Positions 6,985 through 11,998 of a stretch of DNA of 11,998 nucleotides are shown one piece after another. The notes under the pieces were generated by a model, which worked only from the letters and a program-made list of their open reading frames with translations, did no database searches and had not been told where the DNA came from. The translations under genes and the position numbers were made by a program. The DNA comes from JBDRLD01 sp043813445 (lineage in GTDB: Bacteria; Patescibacteriota; Patescibacteriia; JACPHY01), in assembly GCA_043813445.1 (NCBI GenBank), contig JBDRLD010000012.1, forward strand, positions 1 through 11,998. The letters are read 5' to 3'. Position 1 is the stretch's first letter, and every line of letters starts with the position of its first letter.

Positions 6985-7024
6985 CCGGTGGTGGCATCGC
7001 TCTTCGGGGCGGTGCCACCACCGG
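6985..7024 (+). terminator. 12-bp hairpin between the first E2-like gene and the JAB gene
   Basis: CCGGTGGTGGCA (6985-6996) pairs perfectly with TGCCACCACCGG (7013-7024) around a 16-nt loop. It starts 8 nt after the stop codon. No U-tract follows, so it may act as a U-less terminator or a 3'-end stabiliser. Confidence 0.5.
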
Positions 7025-7039
7025 CGGCTTCCAAATACC

Positions 7040-7068
7040 GTGACATTCGCGAAGATCGAACAGATAAC
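7040..7068 (+). promoter_or_regulatory. Candidate promoter of the JAB-domain gene
   Basis: GTGACA (7040-7045), a 17-nt spacer and GATAAC (7063-7068) match the -35 and -10 consensus at 5 and 4 of 6 positions. It lies just after the hairpin at 6985-7024. The TGn extension seen in the other promoters is missing, so this is weaker. It would give a leader of about 18 nt carrying the ribosome binding site AAGGAGGAG (7076-7084). Confidence 0.42.
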
Positions 7069-7092
7069 AAAAGCAAAGGAGGAGAGAAGGAA

Positions 7093-8325
7093 ATGGAAGA
7101 AGCATTGAGTGTGTTCAACCTGTACGTGTACTATGAGAAGGGGCAGCCACTGCCCGAAGAGCCCATCGCGCACATCGCAGCGCGAAACGGCATGTTCATG
7201 GCATACAACACCTTCGCGTACAGCGCGATTGTGCCCACGGTCGATCTCCCGCAGCTCTATCCGATCGAACCGTCCGCAGAGAGCAGCCTGCCGCCGATTC
7301 CGGCGACCATCCTCGCGAAGACGCTCCGGTTCTTCCGGCACGTGTTCGCGGAGTACGGCGCCTCGGCGGTCATCCTCCTCTACTTCCGTGAGGAGACGAG
7401 CGAGTGGTTGGCGATCGCGCCGCCGCAGTTCGTGACCGCGAAGAAAGCGGAGTACCACGATCCGGCGGACGAGGAGATCCCCGAGGGCTTCATACTCGTC
7501 GGTTCGATCCACTCGCACACCGACATGGTCGCGGTGCATACGAACCGGAACGAACATGCGAAGGATGGGTTCTGTGACGGGGTGCATGTGACGCTCGGAC
7601 GCGTCGATCGCCTCGTGTTCGACGCGAGCGCAGAGTTCGTGGCGGAAGACGAGCGGTTTCCAGTGCAGCCGTCAAGAGTTCTCGAGGGGCTCGATGGCGT
7701 TCTCGAGAAGGCGGCGCAGCACCGATTGCCCGAGGTCAACCGCGAGATCTTCACGCGGATCGCGTCACAATGGTATAGTGCGCTCTCCGACGTCGGAAAG
7801 CAGTTCCTCGCAACGGGCGATGGATTCGAGGTTGCGCGACGCACCACCGAACTGTTCCTCGGCCTCAGGGACGACGAAACGCCGAAGACGCCGAAGCTCG
7901 CCGGGTACGCCATCACCCTCCCGGAGGGGGCGGATCCGGACGCAGTGGAGCTGGACCAGACGTGGGCCAGACGGGTGTTCAGCCCGACGACGGTGACACT
8001 GAAGCAGTTCACCGACTTCCTCAGCGGTCAGCACGCGAGGCCATACCTCGCGCACAGCATGAGCAATGGCAAGGACATGGCACCGGCCGTCGATGCGCTC
8101 TACAAGGCGTTCGGCGTGGTCGAAGAGCAGCCGGCCACCGAGCCGGAGGCAGCGGACGTCATTATCGAGCCCGCCGTCGAGGTGGAAGCCGAAGAAGTGG
8201 ACTGCGCGGAAGTGGCTCCCATGGGCGTTCCGCCGATGACCGAAAGCGATCTCAATGACCTCGACGCCTGGGAGGACCTCTACGGAGGCACGATTCCGCC
8301 CGGTATTCCCGGGATCGAGAGTTAG
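7093..8325 (+). CDS. JAB/JAMM (Mov34)-type metalloprotease-like protein, PRTRC-A-like
   Basis: JAB proteins in such operons mature the ubiquitin-like tag or remove it from targets, using a zinc ion. The product has 410 residues. The JAB fold spans about 5-185: FREETSEWLAIAPPQF (98-113) carries candidate catalytic glutamates E100/E101 before the typical W...PPQ. GSIHSHTDM gives the H140-x-H142 metal ligands, and DGVHVTLGRVDR follows. The canonical HxH-x7-S-x2-D reads H-x-H-x7-T150-x2-N153, so serine and the aspartate ligand are replaced; E154 or H155 might substitute. Residues 185-345 are a helical extension I do not recognise, and the tail (about 347-410) is acidic and probably disordered. 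Start chosen at 7093: AAGGAGGAG lies 8 nt upstream, and the frame further up overlaps the previous gene. thiF follows after 181 bp on its own promoter. Confidence 0.8.
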   Translation: MEEALSVFNLYVYYEKGQPLPEEPIAHIAARNGMFMAYNTFAYSAIVPTVDLPQLYPIEPSAESSLPPIPATILAKTLRFFRHVFAEYGASAVILLYFREETSEWLAIAPPQFVTAKKAEYHDPADEEIPEGFILVGSIHSHTDMVAVHTNRNEHAKDGFCDGVHVTLGRVDRLVFDASAEFVAEDERFPVQPSRVLEGLDGVLEKAAQHRLPEVNREIFTRIASQWYSALSDVGKQFLATGDGFEVARRTTELFLGLRDDETPKTPKLAGYAITLPEGADPDAVELDQTWARRVFSPTTVTLKQFTDFLSGQHARPYLAHSMSNGKDMAPAVDALYKAFGVVEEQPATEPEAADVIIEPAVEVEAEEVDCAEVAPMGVPPMTESDLNDLDAWEDLYGGTIPPGIPGIES

Positions 8326-8355
8326 AGTCGCACGAAACCCTAGTATTTTAGGGGG

Positions 8356-8384
8356 TTGACGAGCGAAAGCGCACATGGTAAGAC
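8356..8384 (+). promoter_or_regulatory. Promoter of the thiF-ubl operon
   Basis: TTGACG (8356-8361), a 17-nt spacer and TAAGAC (8379-8384) preceded by TGG. ACATGG before the -10 is shared with the promoter at 3013-3041. A weak stem CCCTA/TAGGG (8338-8353) lies just upstream. Predicted transcript start is near 8391. Confidence 0.65.
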
Positions 8385-8390
8385 AAGGGA

Positions 8391-8506
8391 GCGGCAGTGT
8401 GCTCCGTCCGAGTCCCCTCACGCCCGCGGGGCTGGCTCCAGCCGGCCATCGCGGACGTTGAGGGAACCATGAAACCCAGTCGCACTGCAGGGAGGGTCAT
8501 TCACAA
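8391..8506 (+). promoter_or_regulatory. Long structured leader of thiF
   Basis: About 116 nt of GC-rich leader. CGTCCG (8405-8410) can pair with CGGACG (8452-8457), enclosing GGCTG/CAGCC (8430-8434 with 8439-8443) as a hairpin. CCTCA (8416-8420) is also complementary to TGAGG, so alternative pairings exist. A 13-codon reading frame occupies its 3' end. No known riboswitch is recognised. Confidence 0.4.
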
Positions 8507-8510
8507 GTGA
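8469..8510 (+). CDS. Possible 13-codon leader peptide upstream of thiF
   Basis: ATG at 8469 opens a 13-residue frame, MKPSRTAGRVIHK. Its TGA stop (8508-8510) overlaps the GTG start of thiF (8507-8509) as GTGA. It has a ribosome binding site GAGGG (8460-8464), and the context GAGGGAACCATG closely resembles GAGGGACCATG before the first E2-like gene. This suggests translational coupling into thiF, whose own GGAGGG lies rather far (11 nt) from its GTG. The peptide has no recognisable composition bias. It could also be chance, so confidence is low. Confidence 0.35.
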   Translation: MKPSRTAGRVIHK

Positions 8511-9340
8511 CAAAGCAAGTGGAAGTTGTCATCATCGGAGTCGGTGGGATCGGATCCCGTATGGCCGACGATGCGGCGAAGTTGCTCGCATTCCCGAGCC
8601 CGAAGATGCGTGAGCACTGGGGCGACGAGTTCGCGCCGCGGCTGACGCTCGTCGACGGTGATGCATATGAGGAGCGCAACCTGGAGCGTCAGTCGTTCAC
8701 GCGCATCGGCAACAAGGCCGAGTCGAAGCGAACCGACCTGAAGAAGCTGTACCCGGGACTCGACATCCTCGCGATGCAAGAGTTCCTGTGCCCGGAGAAC
8801 GCACCGTTCATCCTCACCGAGGATGCGACCGTGCTCATCTGCGTGGACAACCACGCAACGCGGAAGCTCATCAGCGAGTACATCCGCGACGGGAACGTCC
8901 AGGACATCACGGTCATCAACGGCGGGAACGATACCGCCGGTCACGGGGACGCGCACTTCTACGTCGTCCGTGGTGGCAAGGATCTCACGCCATCGCTCCT
9001 CCAAGTAGACCCGGCCATCGCCGAGCCGAAAGAGAAGCCGGTGTGGGAGATGAGCTGCGAGGAGCGCGCGCAAGCGGGCGAGCCACAGCTCTTCGTCGCG
9101 AACGTGTTCGCGGCAACGGCCATGCTCGGGATGCTCTACGGGTTCCTCTCGAACCCGGACGACTGCATCGACAAGGCCGTCGGCAATCAGAAGAATGAGT
9201 ACGTCGATCCCGGTGTCACCTGGACGACGTTCGACATCGAGTTTGTCGCGATGCGCAGCGAGCGGGAGACATGCCATCCGGTCGTTGCAGAACAATCCGA
9301 CCCCCAAGAGGGGGTCAAGCAGCAGGAGGAAGCGGCATGA
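8507..9340 (+). CDS. ThiF/E1-like adenylating enzyme (PRTRC ThiF type)
   Basis: E1/ThiF enzymes adenylate the C-terminal glycine of a ubiquitin-like protein with ATP and usually pass it to a cysteine. The product has 277 residues. The Rossmann ATP site is G11-V-G-G-I-G16. The E1 signature VDGDAYEERNLERQ begins at V49 (D50, D52, N58, R61, Q62), and V113-D114-N115 follows as the usual VDN motif. SCEERAQAGEPQLF places C184 where PRTRC ThiF proteins have a conserved cysteine ahead of a QLF motif, a candidate thioester site. There are no CXXC zinc pairs and no ubiquitin-fold domain, so it is a minimal E1. The GTG start follows GGAGGG by 11 nt. Its stop overlaps the Ubl gene start by ATGA, which indicates co-translation of enzyme and substrate. 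Confidence 0.88.
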   Translation: MTKQVEVVIIGVGGIGSRMADDAAKLLAFPSPKMREHWGDEFAPRLTLVDGDAYEERNLERQSFTRIGNKAESKRTDLKKLYPGLDILAMQEFLCPENAPFILTEDATVLICVDNHATRKLISEYIRDGNVQDITVINGGNDTAGHGDAHFYVVRGGKDLTPSLLQVDPAIAEPKEKPVWEMSCEERAQAGEPQLFVANVFAATAMLGMLYGFLSNPDDCIDKAVGNQKNEYVDPGVTWTTFDIEFVAMRSERETCHPVVAEQSDPQEGVKQQEEAA

Positions 9341-9789
9341 GCACGGAAACCAAGAAGTACACCCTGTACGAGATCCGCAACATGGGCGGCGTCCAGCGCG
9401 TCCAGCTCGCGGAGCAGTTCGGCGTGCAGAACGCCCGGGCGATGGCGAAGGACGCGCTCGTCGACGCGCTCGTCAACCAGCTGCGTGCGCGGGAGCAGTT
9501 CGACGATGCCGGTTCGCCGGCCGCTCCGGCCACGAGCATGTCCACCCCGGCGGTGGATCGCAACGTGAGCGTGTCCTACAACACGCACAACGGCGAGTAC
9601 GCCTTCGGCGGCAAGCGGCTCAACGCCGTCATCGAGGACCTGAAGGGCCCGTTCGGCATGGATCCGAGCAACCTGCGCGCCTACGTGAACGGCTCGCCGG
9701 TGGAGTCGTCCAGCTGGGCCGTGCACGAGGTGCGCGCCGGCGACCGCGTCGAGTTCATCCGGCCCTCGGGCGAGAAGGGCATCCGCTAG
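9337..9789 (+). CDS. Ubiquitin-like beta-grasp protein with N-terminal HeH/SAP-like segment
   Basis: This is the probable protein tag of the system. The product has 150 residues. Residues 8-50 (YTLYEIRNMGGV, then VQLAEQFGVQNARAM and KDALVDALV) look like an HeH/SAP or Rho-N-like helical module, which often binds nucleic acid. A short A/P-rich linker (about 57-72) follows. The C-terminal domain (about 76-150) reads like a MoaD/ThiS/ubiquitin-type beta-grasp: VSVSYN, GGKRLNAVIEDL, LRAYVNGSPV and GDRVEFI strands, ending PSGEKGIR. A glycine (G148) followed by I-R resembles ubiquitin precursors, which are trimmed to expose the terminal glycine; the JAB protein would be the trimming candidate. The ATG at 9337 overlaps the thiF stop (ATGA) and has AGGAGG about 7 nt upstream. 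A terminator lies downstream. The fold is assigned from pattern and context only. Confidence 0.75.
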   Translation: MSTETKKYTLYEIRNMGGVQRVQLAEQFGVQNARAMAKDALVDALVNQLRAREQFDDAGSPAAPATSMSTPAVDRNVSVSYNTHNGEYAFGGKRLNAVIEDLKGPFGMDPSNLRAYVNGSPVESSSWAVHEVRAGDRVEFIRPSGEKGIR

Positions 9790-9861
9790 GCATCAGAGCC
9801 TGCTGCTGCGACCTACATGCCGGACATCGCTAATGACTGCGATGTGACCACATAGCTACAG

Positions 9862-9897
9862 ATCCCCCACCCTTTACCGGGTGGGGGATTATTCGTT
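9862..9897 (+). terminator. Intrinsic terminator of the thiF-ubl operon
   Basis: ATCCCCCACCC (9862-9872) pairs perfectly with GGGTGGGGGAT (9879-9889) around the 6-nt loop TTTACC. TATTCGTTTACTT follows. It lies about 73 bp after the ubl stop. Confidence 0.88.
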
Positions 9898-9996
9898 TAC
9901 TTGATACGGACAAAGTCCGGATCTGTCGAGTACATGCGTGCATTAAAGCGTTATTTTGTTATTCTGTTCGGTGGCTGGCATGTCGAGGCTGGGTAT

Positions 9997-10025
9997 TTGA
10001 CATAGTCCGCAAGTCGTGCTACTGT
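9997..10025 (+). promoter_or_regulatory. Promoter of the second E2-like repeat gene
   Basis: A perfect TTGACA (9997-10002), a 17-nt spacer and TACTGT (10020-10025) preceded by TGC (extended -10). The predicted start is near 10032, leaving a leader of about 110 nt. Same architecture as the promoter of the first copy. Confidence 0.7.
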
Positions 10026-10141
10026 TTGGCGTCTGGCAGGGGCCAGGTGCGGACCATGGTTCGCAGCCCATTCCCAATTGAAACACTACTCGTACGCACC
10101 GCTCTCGAGGTGGTACGACAGAACATATCATGGAGGATTGT

Positions 10142-11998
10142 GTGGAAACAACGATGGCAGCAGCGACACATCGGACGAAGACCATTACAATCGGTCCGGA
10201 CGGAATCGCTACGCGCCGTCGGCGCGTCGAAGGATCACCGGAAGCACCGGAGATCGTAGAGCACATCAATGCGGTGGAGCTTTTTCCGGAGCACGGCAGA
10301 GATGCTCTCGTGCCGGACGGAAGTCGCTTCTACGTTGCCGATGATGGCGCAACCGCATTCGTGATCGAGACTCCGCCCGAGTCGCGCTGCGTGCACTGGT
10401 GCACGGAGGGGTTCTCGGAGCTGGCGGGACGACTCATCGAGCGTGACGCGCATCGACTCTGGGGACTTTCCCGCGACGCATTTGTCGAGCAGCTCGAACG
10501 CCAGACGTCCTTCGTACTGGCATTCCCGTTCCTCTTGCACGTGTGCACATTCATCGGGGATACACTCACCGCAGTACAGCTCTTCTACCGAAGAACGCCA
10601 CTCCAAATGTCGTTCGATGAGCTCTCGCTTCCGAACGTGCCGCACATTGACCCCGAGTCGTGTGCACTCTGTACGCCGGACGGCTTACCGATCACCGCAC
10701 AACGTGCGTACGGGGAAACGTTCGGCGCGACTGCGGAACGGGCCATGCGTACGTATTGGAATGCGACGTGGGGGACCGATCATTGCGAACGCTTCCTTGA
10801 GGATGCGGCGCGCATCGATGCGGTCTCCTCTCCGTGGGAGTGGGAGCGGCAATCCTCGATTGATGCCTTCACCATGCGACGTCTCCCGTGGCGTGCAAGC
10901 GATGTTACCGTGGACCGCTGCATCCGAAGGCGTGTGTATGCGCTGACGCGTGATCCGGTGACGCTCATCGAGCAGCGGTTCGATGCCGCGCTTGCTCGGG
11001 GGAACGAGGCACCCAGGGAGGATCAACACGAAGACCGTCAGGATCTGTGTCGCAGCACGGAGGAGCAAATCACGCTCTTCTCCGGCCAGTTGTATGTCGG
11101 AGATCGTGTTCATATCAAGCCAGGATGCTTTGAGGAACACCCGGGTGGAGGAGTCTTCACCATCGAGTGGTTTTGCAGGCCGGTAAGTCAGTTCCGCCGT
11201 GTGAAACTTGTCGACACTGAGACACCAATCTCGCTCATCTACCAACAGAAGTTTCGAGACGGTGCTTCTATCGACGGCGTCACTTCGGAAGCGCGGGTTA
11301 CTCTTGATGGAGTGGAGCTGCGAGAGGGAACGACGCTACGTTTCACGGGCGGCCCTCTCCTCGAGTTGTTTGGCCCTTCCGGTTACTTACATACCGCATG
11401 GCGTCGCGGGCAGAACGTCGTGATGGCGAAGATTTCGACCTCACGCCATGAGGCGAGAAAGGTCGTTATCGGTAGCGGGATGTCCTTCCTTCCCGGAATC
11501 TCCATGCTTGAACAGCAAGAGGTGGACTGCGAAGGATTTCTCGTCGCACAGGAAGTGGTGCTCAGCGACGGAACCGTCGTTCGCGTCGGTGATAGATTTT
11601 TGATGGCGGCATGGGGTAGTGTGGAGAAGGTTGTCGTGCGACGATTCTATCCGACAAAGCCGTCGCGGGCCGTCAGGTCAATGCAGTGGGACTTCCAGGC
11701 CACCGGCGGACAGCGGTATACGCTTGCGGTTGGGGCGCACCTACAACCAAAGATCATCCCACTCCCCGCTAAACCCCTCACCACCATCACGGTGGGAGAG
11801 CGCACGATCTCGGTCGGAGACATGGTCGAATTCGACCACCACAGGGCGCCGATCAAGGAACTCACACCACTCTTCCCGAATGGGATCGTGTATGCCTTGT
11901 TCGAGCGAACCGGCTGGTTCACGCTTATGGAGAATGAAAAGCCGGCTCAGAACGTCCGCTTCCTCCCGACCTGTCAGGTGGAGGAGGACGGAAGCGCC
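10142..11998 (+). CDS. Second PRTRC-B/E2-like repeat protein (partial at 3' end)
   Basis: 619 codons are visible and the frame is open at the window edge. It is a paralogue of the gene at 3987 along its whole visible length. Shared landmarks are HRLW, DAF, the LPNVP motif at 163-167, LCT with C177 aligned to C183 of the first copy (plus an extra C174), SPWEW, and the IEWF...VKLV block after the E2-like part. Repeat units occur near 312, 388, 474 and 551 with the same spacing as in the first copy. GTG at 10142 is chosen because GGAGG (10132-10136) sits 5 nt upstream and the N-terminus then aligns with that of the first copy. ATG at 10130 overlaps the GGAGG, and ATG at 10154 has no good site. 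It may act as an alternative carrier or target-specific partner for the same E1 and tag; this is inferred. Confidence 0.7.
   Translation, partial: METTMAAATHRTKTITIGPDGIATRRRRVEGSPEAPEIVEHINAVELFPEHGRDALVPDGSRFYVADDGATAFVIETPPESRCVHWCTEGFSELAGRLIERDAHRLWGLSRDAFVEQLERQTSFVLAFPFLLHVCTFIGDTLTAVQLFYRRTPLQMSFDELSLPNVPHIDPESCALCTPDGLPITAQRAYGETFGATAERAMRTYWNATWGTDHCERFLEDAARIDAVSSPWEWERQSSIDAFTMRRLPWRASDVTVDRCIRRRVYALTRDPVTLIEQRFDAALARGNEAPREDQHEDRQDLCRSTEEQITLFSGQLYVGDRVHIKPGCFEEHPGGGVFTIEWFCRPVSQFRRVKLVDTETPISLIYQQKFRDGASIDGVTSEARVTLDGVELREGTTLRFTGGPLLELFGPSGYLHTAWRRGQNVVMAKISTSRHEARKVVIGSGMSFLPGISMLEQQEVDCEGFLVAQEVVLSDGTVVRVGDRFLMAAWGSVEKVVVRRFYPTKPSRAVRSMQWDFQATGGQRYTLAVGAHLQPKIIPLPAKPLTTITVGERTISVGDMVEFDHHRAPIKELTPLFPNGIVYALFERTGWFTLMENEKPAQNVRFLPTCQVEEDGSA

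Larger units (their letters stand above)
9790..10141 (+). other. Intergenic region before the second E2-like gene
   Basis: These 352 bp contain the thiF-ubl terminator (9862-9897), a small CGGAC/GTCCG hairpin (9907-9919), the promoter at 9997-10025 and a leader of about 110 nt. The leader carries a strong hairpin: CGTAC-CACC (10091-10100, one bulged G) with GGTG-GTACG (10109-10117). I see no convincing gene on either strand. Confidence 0.7.

Noticed and set aside
6946..7092. Upstream extension of the JAB protein by 49 residues
   Set aside because: It would overlap the previous gene and cross the hairpin and promoter; AAGGAGGAG points to 7093.
8336..8357. CCCTA/TAGGG stem after the JAB gene as a terminator
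   Set aside because: Only 5 bp, AT-rich loop and no T-run after it; too weak to call.
9195..9833. 212-codon plus-strand frame over the thiF/ubl junction
   Set aside because: Arg/Gly/Ala-rich shadow of the real genes; the ATGA overlap and AGGAGG support the other frame.
9943..10269. 108-codon open frame on the minus strand antisense to the second leader
   Set aside because: It overlaps the promoter and start of the second E2-like gene, has Ser/Arg/Val-rich shadow-like composition and no recognisable motif.
1..11998. CRISPR arrays, tRNA or rRNA genes, insertion sequences, attachment sites
   Set aside because: No regularly spaced repeats, cloverleaf candidates, transposase motifs or flanking direct repeats were recognised by eye.

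Overview
The window looks like a bacterial chromosome segment, most likely from a Patescibacteria/CPR-type genome. That assignment is inferred from the CPR-like form of ribosomal protein bS18, the compact housekeeping cluster and the lack of rplI after rpsR. TGA is used as a normal stop (for example at 6975-6977 and 9338-9340), so this is not a UGA-recoded lineage.

Left part (1-3830), housekeeping: ssb and rpsR are followed by a long perfect hairpin. Next come an EpmA-like lysyl-tRNA-synthetase paralogue and its substrate EF-P (efp), 9 bp apart. A bidirectional terminator separates efp from a convergent small membrane protein on the minus strand. Divergent from that gene is an RsuA/RluB-family pseudouridine synthase with a near-leaderless promoter, ended by a strong terminator.

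Right part (3830-11998), accessory: a ubiquitin-like conjugation locus resembling the PRTRC (ParB-related, ThiF-related cassette) systems otherwise best known from plasmids. In order it has: (i) a 996-residue protein whose N-terminal third looks like a PRTRC-B/E2-like domain with a candidate cysteine at the E2 position, followed by about seven repeated beta-rich modules; (ii) a JAB/JAMM-type protease or deubiquitinase-like protein with altered metal-ligand residues; (iii) a ThiF/E1-like adenylating enzyme; (iv) a 150-residue protein with an N-terminal HeH/SAP-like segment and a C-terminal beta-grasp ubiquitin-like domain ending G-E-K-G-I-R; (v) a second copy of the E2-like repeat protein, open to the right edge of the window. 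Together they would supply the tag, the activating enzyme, two candidate carriers or ligases and a tag processing or removal enzyme.

Regulation: four sites share a -35 TTGAC(A/G), a 17-nt spacer and a TGn extended -10, sitting just after hairpins. Both E2-like genes and thiF-ubl each have such a promoter, and the JAB gene has a weaker one, so the locus reads as several separate transcripts with structured leaders. The accessory genes have strong Shine-Dalgarno sequences. The housekeeping genes whose upstream sequence is visible have none. All functional statements about the right half come from motif reading by eye and need profile searches or structure prediction.
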